Shown here: piece after piece, positions 37,365 to 45,940 of the stretch | How the letters are laid out: every line of letters begins with the position of its first letter | How positions within the stretch are numbered: position 1 is the first letter of the stretch | Source of the DNA: an uncultured Rhizobiaceae bacterium | GTDB taxonomy: Bacteria > Pseudomonadota > Alphaproteobacteria > Rhizobiales > Rhizobiaceae | Assembly (NCBI GenBank): GCA_951813045.1 | Contig: CATOTF010000002.1 | Span: 1,302,001-1,366,000, forward strand | DNA: 64,000 bases | Direction: 5' to 3' | The notes under the pieces: generated by a model | What the model was told of the DNA's origin: nothing | What the model saw: only the letters and a program-made list of their open reading frames with translations | Database searches by the model: none | Made by a program: the position numbers and the translations under genes

Positions 37365-38471
37365 CTAAACCTCTCTTTCAGCTTCGGACAGCGCCAGTAT
37401 ACCTTTATAGAGCGATATCAAAATTTCTGCCTCCGTAATGCAAAAGCGGCCTGATGGAGACAAGTCTATGGTCCCATCATCGCCAATAGGCGTGTGTTCG
37501 CCACCCATGCCGCGCACTGCTAATCCGTGACGTTTGGCAATCTTCTTCACCTGTTCAAGCGACCCGTCACGGGTGAGCTTTGGGAGAGGAAGATGGACAC
37601 TGGCGCGCATCCCCGTGCCAAGGTTTGTTGGGCAGGAGGTTATATTACCGAACCGGTCTGAATGGGCGAAACGGGTGTTTCCTAAACCTTCAATGCGATC
37701 GAGCGCAGATTTAAGTCGGCGAAAGATTGGTTCTAACTGGTTCGTTTGTTCCATGCACATGATGCGCAGGTGGTCTTCTTCACCTACCCAGACCAGAAAT
37801 TCTTGTTGTTCTCCGATGAAACACCCACGACCATGGGGCCAATTTCCCGAAATACCTGAGGTTTCGAGATAGGGGTCCGAACTCATATCCCGGAACATGA
37901 GGTGGCGTTTGATCAGTCGCGCGTAGGATGCTTCATCAATCTGCTTTGGGTGTCCGGGTGTCAGGGAGTAATATTGCCCTTGGAACTCTTCATTGCTGTT
38001 TAAGTGGTCGAACATTCCCGCAATGTGGCTTTCCAAAGTAGTGCGTTGCGTGCGCGACATGGCGGCTGGGAGCGGGAAATCCTCAAGATTACGGCCAACC
38101 CGAATGCGCGTTGAAAGAGCGGGGAGCCCAAGTGCCCCCAAGTCCAATGCATCGATGCCATGCTCTTGTTTAATGGCGTCAATATCCCAACTACTGGTGT
38201 GAATTGAATCGTTGGAAACACGGTGATGGGCGCTCAGCACTTTGGAAAAGAATGGGCATAAATCATCATAATCTGATGGATGTCCCGCATAACATCCCAT
38301 CTCACTACCGGGAATTTCCATCCCAGATTTCATGCAGGCAAGCAGTCTCGCCTGTAAGTCTGGTGTCAGGCTTCTAAAATAATCGACGTCAAACGCCTGC
38401 ACCGCAAGGTTCTGCGGTTGCTCCAATTTCAGTCGTGCCAGAACAGCGATGAGGTTGTTTGGACTTGTCAC
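37365..38471 (-). CDS. ATP:guanido phosphotransferase (arginine-kinase-type phosphagen kinase), 5' end replaced by IS
   Basis: 368 residues. Reversibly moves phosphate from ATP to a guanidino compound. Compared with animal arginine kinase the catalytic parts are kept: STRIRVGRN, WVGEEDHLRIM (catalytic Glu), SCPTNLGTGMRASVH (active-site Cys), and RGMGGEHTPIG (the second Glu). The guanidino-specificity loop reads SEMGCYAGHPSDY. Substrate is probably arginine but that cannot be settled here. The GTG start at 38471 and the first four codons come from the IS3 element; the native sequence begins at NNLIAVLARL, so a short N-terminal part and the native promoter are lost. Any expression would depend on a promoter inside the IS. 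Confidence 0.93.
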   Translation of the reverse strand: MTSPNNLIAVLARLKLEQPQNLAVQAFDVDYFRSLTPDLQARLLACMKSGMEIPGSEMGCYAGHPSDYDDLCPFFSKVLSAHHRVSNDSIHTSSWDIDAIKQEHGIDALDLGALGLPALSTRIRVGRNLEDFPLPAAMSRTQRTTLESHIAGMFDHLNSNEEFQGQYYSLTPGHPKQIDEASYARLIKRHLMFRDMSSDPYLETSGISGNWPHGRGCFIGEQQEFLVWVGEEDHLRIMCMEQTNQLEPIFRRLKSALDRIEGLGNTRFAHSDRFGNITSCPTNLGTGMRASVHLPLPKLTRDGSLEQVKKIAKRHGLAVRGMGGEHTPIGDDGTIDLSPSGRFCITEAEILISLYKGILALSEAEREV

Positions 38472-38522
38472 GGTTTAGTTCCGTGTCCTTGAATTGGATT
38501 AATCCCATCAAGGAGAACTATT

Positions 38523-38798
38523 ATGGCACGAGGCCACACAGACGAATTCAAGCGTGAAGCGGTGCGTATTGCGCTGACCAGCGGACTTACCCGGAAACAA
38601 GTGGCATCAGATTTGGGGGTCGGCTTTTCGACGTTATCGAAATGGATACAACAATCCCGGCCTGATGACCTTCCACCATCGGTTGATATTGATCTGGCCA
38701 AAGAGAATGAGCGGCTTCGCAGAGAGGTTCGTCTCCTCACGGAGGAGAGGGAGATATTAAAGAAGGCAACAGTGTTCTTCGCGGGTCAAAGCAAGTGA
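38523..38798 (+). CDS. IS3-family transposase OrfA
   Basis: 91 residues. N-terminal HTH of the IS3 type (FKREAVRIALTSGLTRKQVA, SDLGVGFSTLSKWIQ) followed by a leucine-zipper-like helix (NERLRREVRLLTEEREILKK). GGAG precedes the ATG. Its stop overlaps the GTG of OrfB by four bases (GTGA). Confidence 0.94.
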   Translation: MARGHTDEFKREAVRIALTSGLTRKQVASDLGVGFSTLSKWIQQSRPDDLPPSVDIDLAKENERLRREVRLLTEEREILKKATVFFAGQSK

Positions 38799-39652
38799 GA
38801 TTTGCGTTTGTCGAAGAACACAGGAAACACGTTCCGGTGGATCGGCTTTGCCATATTCTGAATGTTACATCGCGTGGTTATCGTGCCTGGCACAACCGCC
38901 CTGTTAGTCAACGGCAGCGCGATGACATGGTGGTTCTGGCGCACATCCGTGAACAGCATCACTTGAGCCTTGGCAGTTATGGTCGCCCGAGAATGACGCA
39001 GGAGTTGAAGGAAGCCGGCCTTGCTATTGGTCACCGCCGTGTTGGCCGCCTGATGCGCGACAACGGCATTCGAGTGGTCAGAACACGCAAATACAAAGCT
39101 ACGACCGATAGCAATCACCGCTTCAACATTGCGCCTAACTTGCTGGGGCGGAACTTCCAAGCGGATAAACCCAACCAGAAATGGGCAGGTGACATCAGCT
39201 ACATCTGGACCCGTGAGGGCTGGCTGTATCTGGCAGTGATGATCGATCTACATTCACGCCGTGTGGTGGGTTGGGCTGTCAGCAACCGGTTGAAGAAAGA
39301 CTTGGCATTGCAGGCTCTCAACCGGGCTTTGGCCCTTCGAAACCCACCGCCGGGCTGCATTCATCATACGGACCGTGGCAGTCAATACTGCTCTCATGAT
39401 TATCAAAAACGAATGCGTGAACTGAAGTTTAAAGTGTCCATGAGCCGAAAAGGCAATTGCTGGGACAACGCCGTGGTCGAGACGTTCTTCAAAACACTCA
39501 AAGCCGAACTCATCTGGCGCGGCACATGGCAAACACGACAGCAAGCAACCGACGCCCTGTTCCAATACATCAACGGCTTTTACAACAGCCGCAGAAGACA
39601 CTCAGCAATAGGAGGAATGTCGCCCATCAAATTTGAACGAAAAACGAGTTAA
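38795..39652 (+). CDS. IS3-family transposase OrfB (integrase core)
   Basis: 285 residues with rve-type DDE catalysis: first Asp in KWAGDISYIWTREGWLYLAV, second in IHHTDRGSQYCS, Glu in SRKGNCWDNAVVETFFKTLK. An HTH_21-like region precedes it (YGRPRMTQELKEAGL). The GTG start overlaps OrfA by 4 bases; in IS3 elements the two usually join by -1 frameshifting. Intact. Confidence 0.94.
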   Translation: MRFAFVEEHRKHVPVDRLCHILNVTSRGYRAWHNRPVSQRQRDDMVVLAHIREQHHLSLGSYGRPRMTQELKEAGLAIGHRRVGRLMRDNGIRVVRTRKYKATTDSNHRFNIAPNLLGRNFQADKPNQKWAGDISYIWTREGWLYLAVMIDLHSRRVVGWAVSNRLKKDLALQALNRALALRNPPPGCIHHTDRGSQYCSHDYQKRMRELKFKVSMSRKGNCWDNAVVETFFKTLKAELIWRGTWQTRQQATDALFQYINGFYNSRRRHSAIGGMSPIKFERKTS

Positions 39653-39690
39653 ACGAGAACAGGATGCGGAATTAATACGGGACAAGTCCA

Positions 39691-41138
39691 TAATTAGTCT
39701 CTGTCGCCACTGGATCGCTGTTCTCTGTTAATGTTTGAATATCACCTAGCAATCTCAACAATCCGGCCTGATTACCCCGTTCTTTATAGGTGATAGAAAA
39801 TGCCAATCCGCGTTCTGCTGCCTGTTTTGCAGCCACAACATCACCAGACAACAAAAATGCCTGCGCCTGCCAGTAACGCCACAACGAGGCATCTACCATT
39901 CGGTTCATTGCCACGGCCTTTTCAATAGATTGTTCTAACATGTCCAATGCATCGTCCAGTCGATTCAACCGGGCGTAAGCCGCCCCAAGGGGGGCAGCAG
40001 TGAATGGATATAGCAAAGCAATTCCAGCAACCTCCGCACGTGAAAGAGCGTCCTCCAGCAGCGGGACGGCTTTTTCAAACTCACCCCTGCGCACGTAAAC
40101 CCTGCCCAATGCAGACAATGCAGCTGAATGGGCAATAATGTTATCGGTTGCGGCGGCAAGTTCGACCGTTTCCATACCGTAGGTTACAGCCTCGTCAAAT
40201 TCGCCAATTTCTCCCCGGCAAATCAATAGAAAAGCCCTGATCAAAATGTGTGATGGGGATACTTCGCCGTGGTTTGGTAGGCTTTCTGCGAAATATTTTA
40301 TGGCGAGGGGATAATCCCCAACGGCTTGATAGGCCCGCGCAAGATACCGTTGCGCGGAGTTGAGTATTTTATCGTCAACCAGCTGCTTTCCAATTTCCTG
40401 GGCCAGCAAGCCCGCCTCAATAGCCTGATCCTGTTCACCCAACTCCCAGTATGTATTGCAAAGAAAACAGTTTGCGAGACCCTGACGTTTTAAATCTTCA
40501 AGTTCAACAGCCTTTGCGAGAGCCGTCTGGAGGTGTCCTTTGGCTTTCTCGATCTGGCCAAGTGGGATGAGCGCAGCACGCGTGTCAAAACGTGTGTCAA
40601 TTTCCAGCTCTCCAGTCTCGGTGCCTGGATCCATTCTTTTGAGTGATTTGAAACTATGTTCAAAGTAGTTGACCGCTTCGCTCAAAGCTGCATTTTCGAT
40701 AGCGGCTTTGCCCGCTAAACGCGAATACAGAGTAGCCTTATTCCAGAGCTCGCCACGATAACCGTGGTGGGCGATTTGATCCAGAAATTCCAGAGATTGT
40801 TCACTACCAGTTGCTTCCTGGGTGTCGACAATGGCGCGGTGCAGTCCGGTGCGACGATTTCCAAGCAAGCTACCGTAGGAGACTTCCTGGACCAAGGCGT
40901 GCCGAAACGTGTATTTTAATTCGGGAAACAGGCTGGTCTCATAAAGAAATTCCAGAGATTGTAGATGATCCAGCGCTTCACGGAGTTCTTCTTCAGACAC
41001 ATCGGCTATTTGAACCAACAGCGGGAATGGTACCTCTTTGCCGATAACCGCTGCAGCTTGCAGAACTCGTTTGTCTGTCTCCGACAGGCGGTCAATTCTA
41101 GCGCTCAAAATTGCCTTGGCTGACTCGGGAATTAAAAT
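39691..41138 (-). pseudogene. cyclase/AAA-ATPase/TPR signalling protein, C-terminal fragment
   Basis: Continuation of the gene begun at 44073, cut by IS3 copy 2. Frame from the junction reads ILIPESAKAILSARIDRL and goes on with the winged-helix-like ETDKRVLQAAAVIGKEVPFP, then ~350 residues of tetratricopeptide-like helices (LARAYQAVGDYPLAIKYF, RGEFEKAVPLLEDALSR). A start-like Met within the fragment (41108) gives a 478-residue ORF ending at 39672, but its last residues (GLVPY) are IS sequence. The natural C-terminus is lost at IS3 copy 1. Confidence 0.88.
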
Positions 41139-41176
41139 TGGACTTGTCCCGTATTAATTCCGCATCCTGTTCTCGT

Positions 41177-42034
41177 TTAACTCGTTTTTCGTTCAAATTT
41201 GATGGGCGACATTCCTCCTATTGCTGAGTGTCTTCTGCGGCTGTTGTAAAAGCCGTTGATGTATTGGAACAGGGCGTCGGTTGCTTGCTGTCGTGTTTGC
41301 CATGTGCCGCGCCAGATGAGTTCGGCTTTGAGTGTTTTGAAGAACGTCTCGACCACGGCGTTGTCCCAGCAATTGCCTTTTCGGCTCATGGACACTTTAA
41401 ACTTCAGTTCACGCATTCGTTTTTGATAATCATGAGAGCAGTATTGACTGCCACGGTCCGTATGATGAATGCAGCCCGGCGGTGGGTTTCGAAGGGCCAA
41501 AGCCCGGTTGAGAGCCTGCAATGCCAAGTCTTTCTTCAACCGGTTGCTGACAGCCCAACCCACCACACGGCGTGAATGTAGATCGATCATCACTGCCAGA
41601 TACAGCCAGCCCTCACGGGTCCAGATGTAGCTGATGTCACCTGCCCATTTCTGGTTGGGTTTATCCGCTTGGAAGTTCCGCCCCAGCAAGTTAGGCGCAA
41701 TGTTGAAGCGGTGATTGCTATCGGTCGTAGCTTTGTATTTGCGTGTTCTGACCACTCGAATGCCGTTGTCGCGCATCAGGCGGCCAACACGGCGGTGACC
41801 AATAGCAAGGCCGGCTTCCTTCAACTCCTGCGTCATTCTCGGGCGACCATAACTGCCAAGGCTCAAGTGATGCTGTTCACGGATGTGCGCCAGAACCACC
41901 ATGTCATCGCGCTGCCGTTGACTAACAGGGCGGTTGTGCCAGGCACGATAACCACGCGATGTAACATTCAGAATATGGCAAAGCCGATCCACCGGAACGT
42001 GTTTCCTGTGTTCTTCGACAAACGCAAATCTCAC
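41177..42034 (-). CDS. IS3-family transposase OrfB (integrase core), copy 2
   Basis: 285 residues, identical in translation to the copy 1 OrfB, with the same DDE residues. Overlaps its OrfA by four bases. Intact and presumably functional. Confidence 0.94.
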   Translation of the reverse strand: MRFAFVEEHRKHVPVDRLCHILNVTSRGYRAWHNRPVSQRQRDDMVVLAHIREQHHLSLGSYGRPRMTQELKEAGLAIGHRRVGRLMRDNGIRVVRTRKYKATTDSNHRFNIAPNLLGRNFQADKPNQKWAGDISYIWTREGWLYLAVMIDLHSRRVVGWAVSNRLKKDLALQALNRALALRNPPPGCIHHTDRGSQYCSHDYQKRMRELKFKVSMSRKGNCWDNAVVETFFKTLKAELIWRGTWQTRQQATDALFQYINGFYNSRRRHSAIGGMSPIKFERKTS

Positions 42035-42306
42035 TTGCTTTGACCCGCGAAGAACACTGTTGCCTTCTTTAATATCTCCCTCTCCTCCGTGAGGAGACGA
42101 ACCTCTCTGCGAAGCCGCTCATTCTCTTTGGCCAGATCAATATCAACCGATGGTGGAAGGTCATCAGGCCGGGATTGTTGTATCCATTTCGATAACGTCG
42201 AAAAGCCGACCCCCAAATCTGATGCCACTTGTTTCCGGGTAAGTCCGCTGGTCAGCGCAATACGCACCGCTTCACGCTTGAATTCGTCTGTGTGGCCTCG
42301 TGCCAT
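42031..42306 (-). CDS. IS3-family transposase OrfA, copy 2
   Basis: 91 residues, identical in translation to the copy 1 OrfA: HTH followed by a leucine-zipper-like helix. It lies near the left terminal repeat of the element and reads toward 41177. Confidence 0.94.
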   Translation of the reverse strand: MARGHTDEFKREAVRIALTSGLTRKQVASDLGVGFSTLSKWIQQSRPDDLPPSVDIDLAKENERLRREVRLLTEEREILKKATVFFAGQSK

Positions 42307-42369
42307 AATAGTTCTCCTTGATGGGATTAATCCAATTCAAGGACACGGAACTAAACCGTGACAAGTCCA

Positions 42370-44073
42370 AATACTGTCTGCCGCCTTGAGTAGTTTATAA
42401 GCGCCCGTTTCTCCTCCTATAAACTTCATTTCAATGAGTGTACGTACGCTTTCTTCTACAAAAAATGGGTTTCCGTCCGTGCGTTCAATCAGCATGCGTT
42501 TTAACGGTGGGAGGGACGGGTCGTTGCCCAGGAGGACTTCCAGAAGATGTTTTGTGCTGGAGGTTGGCAGCGGTGCAATGCGAACTTCGCGGAAATAGCT
42601 TTTTCTCGACCAATTATGCTCGTATTCCGGTCGATAGCCCACCAGCAGAAGCATCGGACTTGTTGGTAGATGATCGACGATACTATCGAGAAGTGCCTGT
42701 GTTTCATCATCAATCCAGTGCAAGTCATCGACCAGAAGAATTAATGGCTGCTTTTTGCTCTCCATCAAAAACAGATGGCGGAATCCATCTTGCAATCGGC
42801 GCTTTTGTGTTTGTGGGTCAAGTTGTAGCCACTCGGGGTCGTCTTTCATTATCCCTAACAATGAAAGAAGCGCTGGTAAAAATGCGACGAGTGCTTGATC
42901 AAGTTCCAGCACTTTTTTCGTAATCATCTCCCGGATTTCTCCGGGAGCCTGTAGGTTTTCAATTTCGAAGTAGCGGCGCATCATATCAATGATTGGGCCG
43001 TAAGATGTTGTTTTACCGAAGGCTGCAGGTGCCCCTTCCAGAACACGACACCCCTGAAACTGTTGGGAATGGATAAACTCCCATATCAACCGCGACTTGC
43101 CGATGCCTGCTTCACCGGAAACAGCTATAATCTGTCCGTGTTCTTCCTCCACGCGGGTGAGAGATTGGCGCAGCAATTCAAGCTCGGTGTCTCGGCCCAG
43201 AAATGCGGTAAGGCCCCGTTCAACAGCTGCCTGTAGCCGTGAGCGAACGGCCGTGGCGCCTAACACCTCAAACACTTCGAGGGGTTCGCCAAGCCCCTTT
43301 ACATCGCGCTCGCCGCCAGATTTTGATGTTACATAGCCTTCCACCAGCCGCATGGTTGATGGTCCCATCAGAATTGAACCGGATTCGGCTAACTGTTCCA
43401 GCCGTGACGCGAGGTGGGTCGTATGGCCAATCGCGGAATAGTCCATCCGTAGATCTGTACCCACCGAACGCACCACAACATCGCCGGAATTTAACCCAAT
43501 TCGAACGTTCAGCTCGATGCCGATGCGGCGGCGCAGATCTTCGGCAAGTTTAGCAGCGGATTCCTGTATTCTTAAAGCGGTATAGCAGGCACGTACGGCA
43601 TGATCTTCGTGAGCAACCGGAGCGCCGAAAATCGCCATCAGGCCGTCGCCCAATACCAGGCTGACGGTGCCTTCATAATAATGAACCGCCTCCATCATCA
43701 GATTGATGACTGGGTCCAGAATACGTTGCGCTTCTTCGGGGTCTAAATCGGCGATGAGCTCCATCGACCCTTTGAGGTCGGCAAACATGACCGTTACTTG
43801 TTTGCGTTCACCTTCAATGGCGCTGCGTGAGTTGATAATTTTCTCAGCCAGATGTTTTGGCGTATAACTTGCCGGCGATGAAGTTTGCCGAACTGCAGTT
43901 GTGGTCGGCGGACTTGGAGAGGTTGCAACCGCAGTTCCACACTCGACACAGAATTTGGCACCTGCCGGTAGCTCTACCCCGCATGCATTACAGGTGAGGG
44001 AAAGAGGGGTTCCGCATTGGCTGCAAAACTTGGCCTGTTCGGGGTTCTCGTGGCTGCAACTTGAACAGATCAT
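42370..44073 (-). pseudogene. cyclase/AAA-ATPase/TPR signalling protein, N-terminal fragment
   Basis: 568 codons up to the IS. Parts: double zinc ribbon (CSSCSHENPEQAKFCSQCG, CNACGVELPAGAKFCVECG), class III nucleotidyl cyclase domain (metal Asp in VMFADLKGSMELI; LGDGLMAIFGAP; RIGLNSGDVVV; SAIGHTTHLASRLE), and an AAA/STAND-like ATPase (Walker A SGEAGIGKSRL, Walker B LILLVDDLHWIDD). Together with 39691-41138 it makes a protein of at least 1049 residues. Class III cyclases need a second metal Asp and transition-state Asn/Arg; I could not place all of these, so cAMP production is not proven. The ORF runs into the IS and ends in IS-encoded residues. Start MICSSCSHENP chosen over the codon at 44100. 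Confidence 0.9.
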
Positions 44074-44411
44074 GGCCAATCCTGCGTCGCTATTCCGCAA
44101 ACATATCCATTGCCGAATAACTTTGTGACATCACCGCATTCCATAACCTGTGTTGCAACCGAACTTGAGGGAAATTCGGATAGCTGTGCCAATTGTTCAG
44201 CATGGAGTTTTTTCTCTCTAACTCCTGGAGATCCCAGTCGTCGTCTCATTTACCGTCCCTCGTAGTATTTTGCGCAAATTATCGCAGATTCGTTTTTTGT
44301 GTTTCTGACGTATTTTTAGCCCAGCACAGTCAACCTATTGAATTGAATACGCTGACGTATTCCGATTGTTGATCAAATGCCCCCCAAAAAAAGTAGCCGA
44401 AACAAGATTGC
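44074..44411. other. intergenic stretch with an inverted repeat
   Basis: About 340 bases between the cyclase start and the end of the haem-motif protein, both on the minus strand. It contains GAATACG-CTGA-CGTATTC at 44346-44363, a perfect 7-bp inverted repeat with a 4-base spacer, possibly an operator ahead of the cyclase or a short terminator of the upstream gene. No gene seen. Confidence 0.45.
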
Positions 44412-44775
44412 CTAATCTTTTCCATGGCAGGCATTACATTGATGGAACACGGTTGGTTTGGTGCCAGGGCAGCTGTTTATTGGATATAGAACGCCATTCG
44501 GAATGGTCGCGTTTGGCATCCATTGATAGTAATCAATCAAATCCAGATCGCCTGCGTTTGTTTCGTAAAACATCACCGGCTGCTCATTATATGAGTACCA
44601 GGCTTGAATGTTGGATGCTTCCGGACCCTTGCCACCAAAATAACAAGCCATGGCCTGAAGAGGGGTGCCAATTGGGTTTAACGGAGATCCAACTCCAATC
44701 GTCGCCATATATTTGCACCCGTCATTGGAAGCCCATTGGGGATGCCAGGTTCCAACATTGACCAAGGTGCCATTA
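44412..44775 (-). pseudogene. exported CxxCH-motif protein, C-terminal fragment
   Basis: About 120 residues, rejoining the N-terminal fragment 45941-46929 when the IS630 element and one TTA duplication are removed: QAPVCN then GTLVNVGTWHPQW. The fragment has stretches YMATIGVGSPLNPIG, WYSYNEQPVMFYETNAG and ends HQCNACHGKD. C-x-x-C-H is the covalent haem-c site. Whether a single terminal CxxCH really carries haem is unknown. Confidence 0.8.
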
Positions 44776-45940
44776 TACCAACGGCATTATTTTCTGACTC
44801 TGTAGGGATTCCCAAATCGAGTTTGATCTGATTCCTTGTGGCAAAGGAGATTTGCTATGGGATCATCAGTGCCACTTCGGACGGACTTTGATGCCGCCAG
44901 CCTGCGCCGGACGACCAAGGAATGCAGTGACAACCGACAGATACGCCGGCTGCTTGCGCTTGCCGCAGTCTATGACGGCATGAACCGCACGGAGGCGGCT
45001 CGGATTGGCGGGATGGATCGTCAAACGTTGCGTGACTGGGTCCATCGTTTCAATGAACTGGGTCCGGACGGTCTGACCAATGCCAAGGGTGCAGGGCGAC
45101 CGCGCCTGCTGAGTGATAAGCAGATGCAGGAACTGTCGCTGATTGTCGAAACCGGGCCGGACCGGGAAGTGGATGGCGTGGTTCGTTGGCGACGCATTGA
45201 TCTGGTACGCGTTATTGAGGAACAGTTCGGTATCAAATGCTCCGAGCGGGTGATGTCGGATTATCTGGCACAACTGGGCTTCTCCAACATCTCCGGTCGT
45301 CCACAACACCCTGAGCAGGATGGACGTGTGATCGAAGCGTTCAAAAAAACTTCCCCGACACGCTCGCAGCCCACATAGCTGATCTGCCGCAGAGAACGCC
45401 GGTGGAGATCTGGTTCCAGGACGAAGCGCGCATCGGGCAAAAGAACGGTCAGGTTCGCCTCTGGGCGAGGAAAGGAACCCGTCCCCGGCTGCCCGCCGAC
45501 CAGCGCTACGACAATGCCTATCTGTTCGGTGCGATCTGCCCAAAGCGTGGCACGGGCGCGGCCTTGGTACTGCCCAAAGCCAACACACAAGCAATGCAAT
45601 TGCATCTCGATGAGATCAGCAAATACGTGACCCGCAAGGCCCATGCCGTGATCCTGATGGATCGCGCAAGTTGGCACAGCACCGGCAAACTGGTCGTACC
45701 AAAGAATATCACCATCATTCTGCTACCTTCGAAGTCACCTGAACTGAACCCGGTCGAGAACATCTGGCAATATCTGAGGTCAAACTATCTCTCAAACCGC
45801 GTTTTCAAAGACTACACCGCCATCCTTGATGCCGCCTGCGACGCATGGAACGCGCTCATCGACACACCGAAAATCATAACGTCAATCGGAATGAGAGATT
45901 GGGCCCATGTCAGAACGGTCGAAAATTAATGCCGTTGGTA
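44776..45940 (+). mobile_element. IS630-family insertion sequence, copy A
   Basis: 1165 bases with perfect terminal repeats TACCAACGGCATTA (left) and its complement (right). Flanked by TTA on both sides. It interrupts the exported haem-motif protein gene. An identical-looking copy lies at 51414-52578 in the same orientation. Confidence 0.94.
44857..45929 (+). CDS. IS630-family transposase, -1 frameshift product
   Basis: Two overlapping frames. The first starts at ATG 44857 (GGAGA 7 bases upstream) with an HTH (GMNRTEAARIGGMDRQTLRD) and runs to 45378. The second holds the DDE_3 catalytic domain: PVEIWFQDEARIGQKNG, AVILMDRASWHSTGK, LPSKSPELNPVENIWQYLRS. They join by a -1 shift on the run of seven A at 45343-45349, giving ...AFKKNFPDTLAAHIADL and one ~357-residue transposase. 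Neither frame alone has all three catalytic acids. Confidence 0.9.

Larger units (their letters stand above)
38460..39690 (+). mobile_element. IS3-family insertion sequence, copy 1
   Basis: 1231 bases with terminal repeats TGGACTTGTCACGG (left) and TGGACTTGTCCCG (right, inverted). Both ORFs are intact and identical in translation to copy 2 at 41139-42369, which lies in opposite orientation. The flanks (GTT on the left, TAA on the right) do not form a target duplication, in contrast to copy 2. It joins the 5' end of the kinase gene to the 3' end of the broken cyclase gene. Confidence 0.95.
41139..42369 (-). mobile_element. IS3-family insertion sequence, copy 2
   Basis: 1231 bases, same element as copy 1, inverted. 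It is flanked by a 3-base target duplication, ATT on the coding (minus) strand. Removing the IS and one ATT rejoins the cyclase gene in frame as ...ADSILIPESAKAIL..., which shows a simple insertion. Confidence 0.96.

Noticed and set aside
38460-42369. Inversion of the segment between the IS3 copies as the cause of the present order
   Set aside because: Copy 2 has a matching duplication, and the cyclase frame continues across it in the present orientation.
44866-45594. 242-codon minus-strand ORF inside IS630 copy A (repeated in copy B)
   Set aside because: Antisense shadow of the transposase, with no domain; it exists because the transposase is GC-rich and long.
44776-45940. TA-only target duplication for the IS630 copies
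   Set aside because: It leaves both interrupted genes out of frame; a 3-base repeat restores both.
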